Shown: piece by piece, positions 17,219 to 24,902 of the stretch | Layout: the number at the start of each line of letters is the position of its first letter | How positions within the stretch are numbered: position 1 is the stretch's first letter | From: JBFGCA01 sp041567315 | GTDB taxonomy: Bacteria > Acidobacteriota > Thermoanaerobaculia > Multivoradales > JAHEKO01 | Length of the DNA stretch: 64,000 nucleotides | Direction: 5' to 3' | NCBI GenBank assembly: GCA_041567315.1 | Contig: JBFGCA010000004.1 | Location: 1 to 64,000, forward strand | Notes under the pieces: generated by a model | Database searches by the model: none | What the model was told of the DNA's origin: nothing | What the model saw: the letters and a program-made list of their open reading frames with translations, nothing else | Program-made: the position numbers and the translations under genes

Positions 17219-17320
17219 GGGTGGCACCTCGCGGCTAAGTGGGTGGCACCTGTAGGGAGCACCTGTAGGGAGATCGTGCAAGTCTCGATTTTTCAGGAAC
17301 TTGACAAATGGGTGGCACCT
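17219..17320. repeat. Short repeats of gggtggcacct
   Basis: The 11-mer gggtggcacct occurs three times (17219-17229, 17241-17251, 17310-17320). A 13-mer (gcacctgtaggga) is tandemly duplicated at 17246-17271. GGTGGCACC is nearly self-complementary, and motifs of this sort are often associated with REP elements. The spacing is irregular and there is no spacer set, so this is not a CRISPR array. Confidence 0.6.
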
Positions 17321-17337
17321 GGTGGGGGGTGAGTGAG

Positions 17338-17832
17338 ATGCGGCGGTCGTGGCGGTGGGTGGTGGTCGGCGGCGGGGTGGTGCTGGCGGTGGCCGGGCTC
17401 TGGGCGGTCCGGCAGCGGGCGGCGCCGCTCACCGCCGAGCGGCTGGCCGAGGCCCGTCGGCTGTGGGCGGCGGGCGGTCCGGCCGACTACGCGCTGGAGG
17501 TGGAGACCGGGGGCGCCATCGAGGCGCGGCACCGGGTGGTGGTCCGGGGTGGGGAGGTGGTGGAGATGACCACCGGCGGGGCCGCGGCTTCGCGCTCGGC
17601 CTGGGAGTTCTGGACCGTCGAGGGGCTGTTCGCCTTCCTGGAGACCGAGCTGGCCAACGCCGATCAGCCGCGGGCGGCCTACGGTCCGGGGGCCGGGGCG
17701 GTGGTGCTACGGGCTCGCTTCGACCGGCGCGACGGGCACCCCACCTACTTCCTGCGCCACGTGATGGGTCAGCGCCGCTCGGTCGAGCTGCGGGTGGCGC
17801 GGTTCCAGCGGCCACCGGCGGGGCCGGGCTAG
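17338..17832 (+). CDS. Signal-anchored protein, DUF6174-like
   Basis: The 164-aa protein begins at ATG 17338 (MRRSWRWVVVGGGVVLAVAGLWAV, an N-terminal signal or anchor). It continues with a domain resembling DUF6174: W..GGPADYALEVETGG, VVVRGGEVVEM, then FWTVEGLFAFLETELAN. The family function is unknown. An upstream ATG at 17308 would start inside the gggtggcacct repeat and is less likely. The stop overlaps that of the convergent TPR gene: both use the same palindromic CTAG (17829-17832). Confidence 0.6.
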   Translation: MRRSWRWVVVGGGVVLAVAGLWAVRQRAAPLTAERLAEARRLWAAGGPADYALEVETGGAIEARHRVVVRGGEVVEMTTGGAAASRSAWEFWTVEGLFAFLETELANADQPRAAYGPGAGAVVLRARFDRRDGHPTYFLRHVMGQRRSVELRVARFQRPPAGPG

Positions 17833-18539
17833 CCGCCGCTGCCCTGCTGCTCGGCGATCCAGGCGGCCAGGCGCTCGACGTGGGCCGGATCGAGGTCGCC
17901 GGGATCGGCCCGCCTGGCGGCCAGCCAGCCCTCGAGCAGGTCCATCAGCAGGGCGGCGCGCTCCGGGTCCGCGGTCAGATAGCGGGAGTAGGCCTGGGTC
18001 GCGTCGCCGAGCATGTCCAGGGCCAGCGCCGAGAGCGCCCAGCCGCGGAAGTTGTCGTCGTCGTCGGGGTGGCGCGCGAGCGCCCTGGCGTGGACCTGCA
18101 GCGCCTCGCCCGGCCGGCCCAGCCGCCGGTAGGCCTCGCCGAGGGCGGCGTAGGCCGGCATCAGGTCGGGCTGGTAGCCGATCGCCTCGCCGAACTCGCC
18201 GGCCGCCGCCTCCCAGGCGGCGCGCGCCCTCTCGTCGGCCGGCGCCGCCTGCCCGGCGTCCCTCGCCGCCTTCTCCTGCAGCCGGTCTCCGCGCTTGAGC
18301 AGCCGGACGCCGGCGTGGTAGTGCTGGTTGGCGATCTGGACGACGTTGCCCAGGTCGGTCTGGTCGAAGAGCGTGTCGCTGGAGCTGGGCTCTTCGGCCG
18401 GTGACGGCGGGTCGCCGGTGGTCTGGGCGGCGGCGTAGGGACCGGCGGCGAAAAGGAGGGCGGCGAGTCCCGGCAGCAGGGCGAGCACGGCCCGGCGTCC
18501 GCCGAGGCGCCTCGGGGACGGAATCGGGGATCGGGTCAT
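17829..18539 (-). CDS. Exported TPR protein
   Basis: The 236-aa protein has a signal peptide (RRAVLALLPGLAALLFAAGPYAAAQ) and TPR-like helical pairs (FGEAIGYQPDLMPAYAALGEAYRRLGRPGEALQVHARALARHP, residues about 112-160). It is probably a periplasmic scaffold. Its TAG shares the CTAG of the convergent gene. No operon partner is on this strand. Confidence 0.7.
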   Translation of the reverse strand: MTRSPIPSPRRLGGRRAVLALLPGLAALLFAAGPYAAAQTTGDPPSPAEEPSSSDTLFDQTDLGNVVQIANQHYHAGVRLLKRGDRLQEKAARDAGQAAPADERARAAWEAAAGEFGEAIGYQPDLMPAYAALGEAYRRLGRPGEALQVHARALARHPDDDDNFRGWALSALALDMLGDATQAYSRYLTADPERAALLMDLLEGWLAARRADPGDLDPAHVERLAAWIAEQQGSGG

Positions 18540-18636
18540 GGAGTCACCTCCCGGTCGCGGTCACCCTCAAAGTATCACCTGCCCGCAGCCGCCGGACGAG
18601 CGGAGCTTGGCGATCGCGTCGAGCCGGCTTTCGGTC

Positions 18637-18645
18637 TGCTAGGCT
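18637..18645 (+). promoter_or_regulatory. Possible extended -10 (TGCTAGGCT)
   Basis: TGCTAGGCT ends 7 bp before the GTG of the small secreted protein, so a transcript from it would be leaderless. I found no -35. The motif may instead be a remnant of a CTAG-type repeat end. Confidence 0.3.
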
Positions 18646-18652
18646 TCCGGCG

Positions 18653-19018
18653 GTGCGCTGTCGCAAGCGGGCGCGTTTCCGCGGCCTCGAGGGCGTGTTG
18701 CTGCTGCCGCTGATGCTGTCGGGCGGCAGCCTGGACCTGCATCTGCCGTCCCACCCGGCGAGCGTCGGGGTGGATCCGGTGCCGGTCTTCGCAGGCGCTC
18801 GACATGCCGCCGACGCCGTCCACCTGGAGGCGACGGCCGGCGTGGTCCTCCACGACTGCCTGGCCTGCCTGCGGCCCAAGCCGGCCACCGACCTGACCTC
18901 GCCGCCCCCGGGCGGCTCGCCGCCGGGCGATCTCGATCGCCGGCCCGGACCCGGCGTGGCGGTCGCCCGCGCCGGCCTCGACCTCCTCCCCGGTTCGCGG
19001 GCGCCGCCTGGCGCCTGA
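18653..19018 (+). CDS. Small secreted protein with His/Cys residues, metal locus
   Basis: This 121-aa reading frame starts at GTG 18653, with a basic N-terminus and hydrophobic stretch (LEGVLLLPLMLSGGSLD). Its mature part is rich in candidate metal ligands: DLHLPSHPASVG, ARHAADAVHLEA and VVLHDCLACLRP. I do not recognise a family. It precedes the outer-membrane barrel and ZnuA/ZnuB-like genes on the same strand, so a metal-binding or metal-sensing role is possible. The call rests on the signal-like start and context; no Shine-Dalgarno is visible. Confidence 0.45.
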   Translation: MRCRKRARFRGLEGVLLLPLMLSGGSLDLHLPSHPASVGVDPVPVFAGARHAADAVHLEATAGVVLHDCLACLRPKPATDLTSPPPGGSPPGDLDRRPGPGVAVARAGLDLLPGSRAPPGA

Positions 19019-19117
19019 CCTTCCGCGTTCCCAGCACCCATCCTTGAACCGGGAGTGGTCCGGCCGGCCGCCTCGGCGGCCCGGGCCGCTCGTCCTGAGA
19101 GCGGAGGAGGACCCATC

Positions 19118-20596
19118 ATGGGCCGATCCGATTCGACAGCCGTCCTGCGGCACCGCCGGTCGACGCCGTCGCCGGCGCAGGCTGCAGCGCCGCGCGGCGC
19201 GCCGCCAGTGGCGCCGCCCGCAGCGCCGTGCCGGGCAGCGGCGCAACCGACGGCAAGGGCGGTGCGGGCGTCTCCGCTCGCGCCGCACCTTTGGCGGGCG
19301 GTGCGGGCGCTCGGCGCCGGCCTCGTGGCGGTGGCCCTCGGTCTGCCGCCGGCCGCGGCCACCGCCGAAACCACCGCCGAGACCGCCATCGCACCCGCCA
19401 CCGACCCGATTGCCGAGATGCGGGCCGAGATGGCCGCCCTGGAGCGCGACTACCGGCAGCGGATGGCGCGGCTCGAGGAGCGACTGGCGGCGCTCGAAGC
19501 TGCTTCACCGCCGCCCGCCGAGGCCGCACCCGAGCCTGCGGGCCTCGAGGCGCTCCGCGCCGCCGCCCTCGAAGCGGCCGCCGAGGCCGCGGCCGAGCCG
19601 GTGGCCCCCGAGGGCGCTCCCGTCGGCCGCGAGCGCAACCTCAACCGGCTCAACCCCGAGATCTCGATGACCGGGATCGTCCTGGGGATCGGCTCGAGCA
19701 CTACGCGCGAGGAGTTCGAGGCCCGCGAGTTCGAGGTCGATCTGCAGGCGGCGCTCGATCCCTTTTCGCGCACCCGCCTGACCCTGGCCTTTCGCGAGGG
19801 CGAGGTCGAGATCGAGGAGGGGTACGTGACCTACAGCTCGCTGCCCGGCCGGCTGGAGCTCGCGGCCGGCCGCTTCCGGCAGCGCTTCGGCCCGCTCAAC
19901 CGGCAGCACCTCCACGCGCTGCCGCAGAGCGACTATCCGCTGGCGCTCCAGACCTACTTCGGCGAGGAGGGTCTGGGCCAGACCGGGGTGTCGCTCACCT
20001 GGCTGCTGGCCCGCCCCTGGGCGAGCGCCAACGAGCTGACCCTGGAGATCACCGACGGCGAGAACGAGGTGGCCTTTGCCGGCGAGTCGTTCGAGGATCT
20101 GGCGGTGCTCGGCCGGCTCAAGAACTTCTGGGAGCTGGGTCCCGCCGCCTGGTTCGAGTGGGGGCTGACGGGGATCGCGGGCCGCGACGCGGCCGGCGGT
20201 ACCAGCCGGGTGTGGGGAACCGATCTCACCTACCACTGGCAGCCGCCGGCGCGCGCCAAGTACCGGGAGCTGACCTGGCGCAGCGAGCTGCTGCTCAGTC
20301 AGCGTGACGACGCGGCCGGCGGCCGGCTCGAGGCCTGGGGCGGCTACAGCTACCTCGAGGGTCTGGTGCGGCGCAACCTGTCGGTCGGGTTGCGGCTCGA
20401 CCGCGCCGAGGACCCGCTGGCGCCGGGGGTGGTGCGGCGCGGGGTGGTGCCCTACCTCACTTGGTGGCAGAGCGAGTACGTGCGGCTCCGCGGCGAGTAC
20501 CAGCGGTTCGAGGACGATCAGGCTGCCGAGCGCGAGGACCGGTTCCTCCTGCAGCTGACCTGGGCGGCCGGACCGCACAAACACGAGACCTACTGA
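19118..20596 (+). CDS. Outer-membrane beta-barrel protein of the metal-uptake locus
   Basis: The 492-aa protein starts at ATG 19118 behind gcggaggagg. A long N-terminal segment leads to a signal-like hydrophobic stretch (LGAGLVAVALGLPPAAATA, ending about residue 87). A short coiled coil follows (IAEMRAEMAALERDYRQRMA), then a region of alternating beta-strands typical of porin-like barrels (LELAAGRFRQRFG, RLRGEYQRFEDD) ending in HKHETY. It is expected to admit a metal chelate or ion across the outer membrane. The stop is one base before the ZnuA-like start, so the genes are co-transcribed. Confidence 0.65.
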   Translation: MGRSDSTAVLRHRRSTPSPAQAAAPRGAPPVAPPAAPCRAAAQPTARAVRASPLAPHLWRAVRALGAGLVAVALGLPPAAATAETTAETAIAPATDPIAEMRAEMAALERDYRQRMARLEERLAALEAASPPPAEAAPEPAGLEALRAAALEAAAEAAAEPVAPEGAPVGRERNLNRLNPEISMTGIVLGIGSSTTREEFEAREFEVDLQAALDPFSRTRLTLAFREGEVEIEEGYVTYSSLPGRLELAAGRFRQRFGPLNRQHLHALPQSDYPLALQTYFGEEGLGQTGVSLTWLLARPWASANELTLEITDGENEVAFAGESFEDLAVLGRLKNFWELGPAAWFEWGLTGIAGRDAAGGTSRVWGTDLTYHWQPPARAKYRELTWRSELLLSQRDDAAGGRLEAWGGYSYLEGLVRRNLSVGLRLDRAEDPLAPGVVRRGVVPYLTWWQSEYVRLRGEYQRFEDDQAAEREDRFLLQLTWAAGPHKHETY

Positions 20597-20597
20597 G

Positions 20598-21665
20598 ATG
20601 CGAGGGTCCAACGCGATGCGCCGACTGCTCTTGCCGGGTCTGCTGGGCGTCCTGCTCGCCGCGCCGGCGGCGGCCCCCTTCGGCGAGGGGATGACCGTGC
20701 GGGTGGTCACCACCCTGCCGGCCTACGCCTCGATCGCCGCCTTCGTGGGCGGCGACCGGGTCGAGGCCGCCGCCATCTCGCGCGGCGACGAGGACGCCCA
20801 CTTCGTCAAGCCCAAGCCGTCGTTTGCGCTGATGCTGCAGCGCGCCGACCTGTTCGTCACCACCGGTCTCGACCTCGAGCTGTGGGCGCCGATCCTGGTC
20901 GACAAGTCGGGCAACCGCTCGATCCGCGACGGGCAGCCCGGGTTCGTCAGTGCCAGCCAGGGGGTCGAGATGCTGGAGGTGCCGGCCACCGCAAGCCGCG
21001 CCGCCGGCGACGTCCACATCTACGGCAATCCGCACATCCACACCAGCCCGCTCAACGCCCGGGCGATCGCCGCCAACCTCGCCGCCGGTCTCAAGCGCGT
21101 CGATCCGGCCGGCGCCGCGGTCTACGAAGAGAACCTCGCGCGTTTCAACCGGCGGATCGACGAGGCGCTCTACGGCCGCGAGCTGCCGGCCCTGCTGGGC
21201 CGCGAGGCGCTCGATGGGCTGGCCAGCCAGGGACGGCTGGTCGAGTTCCTGCGCGAGCAGCGGCTCGAGGGCCGGCCGCTTGTCGAGCGGCTGGGCGGCT
21301 GGCTGGGCCGCGGTCTCGACTTCCGGGGCGCCAGGATCGTCACCTACCACAAGAACTGGGTCTACTTCGCGACCCTGTTCGGGCTCGAGGTGGTGGACTA
21401 CGTCGAGCGCAAGCCCGGCATCCCGCCGTCGGCGCGCCACGTCCACGAGCTGCTCGAGACCATCCGTCGGCTCGACATCCGGGTGCTGCTGGCGGCCAGC
21501 TACTTCAGCCGCCAGCAGGTCGAGACCATCGCCGAGCGGGCCGGCTGTCAGGCGGTCGTCGTGCCGCTGGGTCCGATGACGGTCGGACCAGAGTCCTACT
21601 TCGAGCTGGTAGACCACTGGGTCGACTCGCTCGATCGCGCGCTGTCCGGCACGCCCGCGGAGTAG
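20598..21665 (+). CDS. ZnuA-like metal-binding ABC substrate-binding protein
   Basis: The 355-aa periplasmic protein of the cluster A-I family (Zn/Mn) has a signal peptide (LLLPGLLGVLLAAPAAA). The metal-ligand positions are conserved in form: DEDAHFVKPKPS (His about 68), YGNPHIHTSP (His about 146 and 148) and TYHKNWVYF, with the late acidic residue probably within the C-lobe. The usual His-rich loop between lobes is absent, replaced by a short basic insertion. ATG 20598 is used; ATG 20616 (MRRLLLPG) is a good alternative. It is followed 11 bp later by the permease. Confidence 0.85.
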   Translation: MRGSNAMRRLLLPGLLGVLLAAPAAAPFGEGMTVRVVTTLPAYASIAAFVGGDRVEAAAISRGDEDAHFVKPKPSFALMLQRADLFVTTGLDLELWAPILVDKSGNRSIRDGQPGFVSASQGVEMLEVPATASRAAGDVHIYGNPHIHTSPLNARAIAANLAAGLKRVDPAGAAVYEENLARFNRRIDEALYGRELPALLGREALDGLASQGRLVEFLREQRLEGRPLVERLGGWLGRGLDFRGARIVTYHKNWVYFATLFGLEVVDYVERKPGIPPSARHVHELLETIRRLDIRVLLAASYFSRQQVETIAERAGCQAVVVPLGPMTVGPESYFELVDHWVDSLDRALSGTPAE

Positions 21666-21676
21666 GGGGAGAGGCC

Positions 21677-22498
21677 ATGTGGGAGATCCTCGAATTCATG
21701 GCGGCGCCGTTCGCGGCCTGCGTGGTCCTGGTCGGTCTGCACGGCTACTTCGGGCTCCACGTGCTGCTGCGGGAGGTGATCTTCGTCGACCTGGCGCTGG
21801 CCCAGATCGCCGCCCTGGGCACGGTGGCGGCGCTGGTAAGCGGCCATCCGCACGGCAGCTGGGCGGCGCTCGCCTTCTCGCTCGGTGCCACGGTGCTGGG
21901 CGCGGCGTTCTTCAGCCTCACCCGCATGCGGCGCGGCCGGGTGCCGCAGGAGGCGGTGATCGGGATCACCTTCGTGGTCGCCTCGGCGGCGGCGATCCTG
22001 CTCGCCGACCGGGCGCCCGAGGGGGCCGAACAGATCAAGGAGCTGCTGGCGGGCTCCATCCTGTGGGTGACCTGGCCGGCGGTGGTGACGGCGCTGCTGG
22101 TCTACGCCGCGATCGGGCTGTTCCACTACCTCTTCCGGCGGCGGTTCATTCTCATCTCCGAGGACCCCGAGCGGGCCTTTGCCGAGGGGCTGCGCGTCAG
22201 GCTCTGGGATTTTCTCTTCTATCTTTCGTTCGGCTTCATGATCACCCTGTCGGTCCACATGGCGGGGGTGCTGATGGTCTTCTCCTATCTGGTGGCGCCG
22301 GCGATCATCGCCCTGGCGATGACCCACGGCTGGCCGGCGCGGATCGCCGTCGCCTTCGGGGTGGGGGTAGCGGCCAGCGCCCTGGGGCTCGCCGCCTCTT
22401 ACCGCTGGGACCTGCCCAGCGGGCCGGCGATCGTCTGCACGTTGGGGGCGTTCCTGGCGGTGCTGGCGGTGCGGCGGATGCTGGCCCGGGCGGCCTGA
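21677..22498 (+). CDS. ZnuB-like ABC-3 family metal permease
   Basis: The 273-aa polytopic protein has about eight hydrophobic segments and family features such as FVDLALAQIAALGTV, GSILWVTW and MVFSYLVAPAIIALAM. It would form the membrane channel for Zn or Mn imported by the adjacent binding protein. No ATP-binding subunit (ZnuC) is encoded beside it, although one is required; it must be elsewhere or shared. It begins at ATG 21677 after gggggagagg. Confidence 0.88.
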   Translation: MWEILEFMAAPFAACVVLVGLHGYFGLHVLLREVIFVDLALAQIAALGTVAALVSGHPHGSWAALAFSLGATVLGAAFFSLTRMRRGRVPQEAVIGITFVVASAAAILLADRAPEGAEQIKELLAGSILWVTWPAVVTALLVYAAIGLFHYLFRRRFILISEDPERAFAEGLRVRLWDFLFYLSFGFMITLSVHMAGVLMVFSYLVAPAIIALAMTHGWPARIAVAFGVGVAASALGLAASYRWDLPSGPAIVCTLGAFLAVLAVRRMLARAA

Positions 22499-22595
22499 GG
22501 GCGGCCGGTCCAGCGCGCCGCCCGGCGACGGCGGGTCGGAGCCTCGAGACCGGCGTGGGGCCGTTCGGGCCGCGGCGGGTCGGCGGACCCGCGGC

Positions 22596-23183
22596 TCAGC
22601 TGCTGCCGGCGAGCTCGCGGCCCGGCCGGTCCGGCTCCTGAGGTCCGCGCACTGCCATCAGCAGCCCGTCGGCGCTCTCGCGGCAGCCGGAGGCCACCTG
22701 CTCGGCCGTCTGCGGCGGGGCGGCGGTCAGTCGCAGCGGCGCGTCCTCGTCGACGTCGCGGCTGGCCGAGACCGGCAGCCACAGCTCGCGCCGCCGCTCG
22801 CCGACCACCAGCGTCAGCCGCGCGCAGCTGCCCGGGCTCAGGGTCGGATCGAGCAGGACGGCCAGGCGCCGGGTCGTGGTCGCTCCCGCGCCGGACAGCT
22901 CGACCGCCAGCGCGTGCTCGAGCACCAGCGCCTCGCCTTCGAGCCGCAGCTCTACACGGCCGGCGCCGGCCGGGTTGCCGACCTCGACCTCCACCGCCAG
23001 CGCCTCGCCGGGCTCGAACCGCCCGTCGCGGCCGCCGTCGCGCAGGGTGATCGAGAGCAGCTCGGGCTGCGACCCAAGCGCGGTCCCGGTGGGCTGGACC
23101 GATTGTCGCCCAGCGGCGGAGGGCGCCGTCCCCGTCAGCAGGACGGCGATGGTGGCCAGAAGCTGGGTAGGAAGATGGCTCAT
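22596..23183 (-). CDS. Exported protein of unknown function
   Basis: The 195-aa protein starts at ATG 23183 with a signal peptide (MSHLPTQLLATIAVLLTGTAPSAAG) behind gaggagcg. The mature part resembles a beta-sandwich repeat (ITLRDGGRDGRFEPGEALAVEVEVGNPAGAG), of the kind found in adhesive or CARDB-like domains. It then has a low-complexity tail. No partner is evident; it is convergent with the permease gene. Confidence 0.6.
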   Translation of the reverse strand: MSHLPTQLLATIAVLLTGTAPSAAGRQSVQPTGTALGSQPELLSITLRDGGRDGRFEPGEALAVEVEVGNPAGAGRVELRLEGEALVLEHALAVELSGAGATTTRRLAVLLDPTLSPGSCARLTLVVGERRRELWLPVSASRDVDEDAPLRLTAAPPQTAEQVASGCRESADGLLMAVRGPQEPDRPGRELAGSS

Positions 23184-23694
23184 GGTCGCTCCTCGGCTCT
23201 GGATCGGGTCGGGCCCCTGTCCTCGATCTGAAGCTGAGCAACCCCGATGCCAGCACTGGAGCAGCCTGAGTCGAGGCCCCCCGGAGGCTTGAGTTCGCGG
23301 CATCCGGCCGGCCAGTCGCCGCACCTGTCGCCCTTTGCGGCGCGGGTCGTCCTTTCGGGGTGACGCCGGACGGTGCCGCTGCGGCCCCGCCGTGCTGGCC
23401 ACGCCGCGACGAGCTCGCCGATCGCCTTCCGAGGGGCATCGGCCCGCTCTACCTGGCTTTGCTGCAGGCCCGGACCTGGCGACGCAAGCCTGCGCTGACC
23501 GGCACGGGCCACCGTTGGAGGATGAAGACCGCAGTGCCCGGCACGGCCGCGCTCTGCACGGCCACGCTCTTGGCTGCGCCGTCCGGACTCGCGGATGCGG
23601 TCCGCCGCCTGCCGGCTTGCCTTATCCGGCTCTGCTGAAAAGCCGGTCAGTCGTCGCTGGCCCGGCGGCAGAGGCTTGGCCGTGTGATCGGCAG
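23184..23694. other. Intergenic region, 511 bp, no confident gene
   Basis: Both flanking genes are on the minus strand. A 38-codon plus-strand frame (ATG 23522) encodes a signal-peptide-like sequence, but its ribosome-binding site abuts the ATG. A weak hairpin (ccggct 23626-23631 with agccgg 23641-23646) follows the fusion-protein gene without a T-run. Nothing else stands out. Confidence 0.6.
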
Positions 23695-24879
23695 CTACCG
23701 CGACGAGGAGGCCGCGGCGGCCGGGACCGGTTCGTCGTCGCCGAGAACGGTGACGGTCTGACCGGGGCGCAGGCGCTCGCCGCCGCGGACGACGACGCGG
23801 TCGCCCGGGGCGACCGCTCCCGAGACCTCGATCAGCTCGCCGTCGCCGACGCCGGTCTCGACGTCGAGGCGCTCGGCCACGTTCTCGGCGGTGACCCGGT
23901 AGACGTAGGTCGCCTGGCGCCGCAGGACGAGGGCGTCGCGGGGCACCGAGACGACGTGGCGCGGCGGGGCGGTGGGGAGCGCCACCCGCACCGGGGTGCC
24001 GACGATCCAGGGCGTCTCGCCGGCGGCGGCGGCGAGCGCGATCCGCACCTCGAACATCCGCGAGCGCTCGTCGCCCACCCGCAGCACGGCGCGGAGCGGC
24101 GCCTCGACGGTGCGCTGCCGGTCGGAGACCGGCACCGTCATCCCCTCGCGGAGGAACGGCTCGATCGCCAGCGGCGCCTGCGCCCGCACCTCGAGGTCGC
24201 CGACGTCGACCAGACGCAGCACCGGCTGACCGACGGTGACGTAGCCGCCGGGCTGCTCGAGGCGCTCGACCACCTTGCCCGGGAAGGGCGCCCGCAGCCG
24301 GGTGCGCTCGAGGGCGAAGAGGGTGCGCTCGCGGCGCACCCGGGCGGCGATCAGCTCCTGCTCGGCGGCGGCCAGCCGTGAGGTGGCCTCCTCGAGCTGC
24401 TCGGCGGGGAGGATCTGCTGTTCGTTGAGGCGCCGGGCGCGGGCGGCCTGCTGGTCGAGGTAGTCGAGGTTGGCCTCCAGCCGCCGGATGGTGGCCTCGT
24501 CGTCCTGGAGCTGGAGCTGGAGCGCGCGGTCGTCGACGCGGGCGATCTCCTCACCGCGGGCCACGGTCTGACCGGCCTCGGCGACCCGGGTGAGCTGGCC
24601 GGCCACCTCGGCGGCGATCCGCGCGTCGTGGCGGCTCACCACCGTGCCCGGCACCTGGAGGCGGGGCGCCATCTGGCGCTCGAGGGCCACCGCCACCTCG
24701 ACCGGTGCCGGCGGGGGGCCCTCCTGGTCGGCGAGCGGGGCGGCCGGCAGGCCGAGAGCCGAAACAACGAACACCGCGACGATCGCCGCGGCAGCCGGCG
24801 CGAGCCGCGACGCCCGGCCGCCGGCGTCGCCGCACCCGCCGACCGCACCGCTCGATTTACGGAAGGAACCGTTGGACAT
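23695..24879 (-). CDS. RND efflux periplasmic adaptor (membrane fusion protein)
   Basis: The 394-aa adaptor has a signal or anchor (LAPAAAAIVAVFVVSALGLPAAPLA), a lipoyl half-motif (GTVVSRHDARIAAEVAGQLTRV), a coiled-coil hairpin (about 115-190), a returning lipoyl half (TRLRAPFPGKVVERLEQPGGYV), a beta-barrel and a C-terminal domain (VSVPRDALVLRRQATYVYRV). It links the RND pump to an outer-membrane channel. ATG 24879 follows gaggagg and lies 23 bp after the pump gene. No TolC-type gene is present. Confidence 0.9.
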   Translation of the reverse strand: MSNGSFRKSSGAVGGCGDAGGRASRLAPAAAAIVAVFVVSALGLPAAPLADQEGPPPAPVEVAVALERQMAPRLQVPGTVVSRHDARIAAEVAGQLTRVAEAGQTVARGEEIARVDDRALQLQLQDDEATIRRLEANLDYLDQQAARARRLNEQQILPAEQLEEATSRLAAAEQELIAARVRRERTLFALERTRLRAPFPGKVVERLEQPGGYVTVGQPVLRLVDVGDLEVRAQAPLAIEPFLREGMTVPVSDRQRTVEAPLRAVLRVGDERSRMFEVRIALAAAAGETPWIVGTPVRVALPTAPPRHVVSVPRDALVLRRQATYVYRVTAENVAERLDVETGVGDGELIEVSGAVAPGDRVVVRGGERLRPGQTVTVLGDDEPVPAAAASSSR

Positions 24880-24902
24880 CTTCAATCCTCCTCGACCGTG
24901 TG

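Noticed and set aside
17219..17320. CRISPR array
   Set aside because: Repeats are only 11 bp, irregularly spaced, without spacer-sized unique sequences or cas genes nearby.
18575..19401. Overlapping minus-strand open frames opposite the small secreted protein and barrel start
   Set aside because: Arg-rich, low complexity, no signal peptide or domain, and they overlap the barrel gene's start on the other strand.
23522..23638. 38-codon frame with a signal-peptide-like sequence
   Set aside because: Its ribosome-binding sequence abuts the ATG, and there is no mature domain after the signal.
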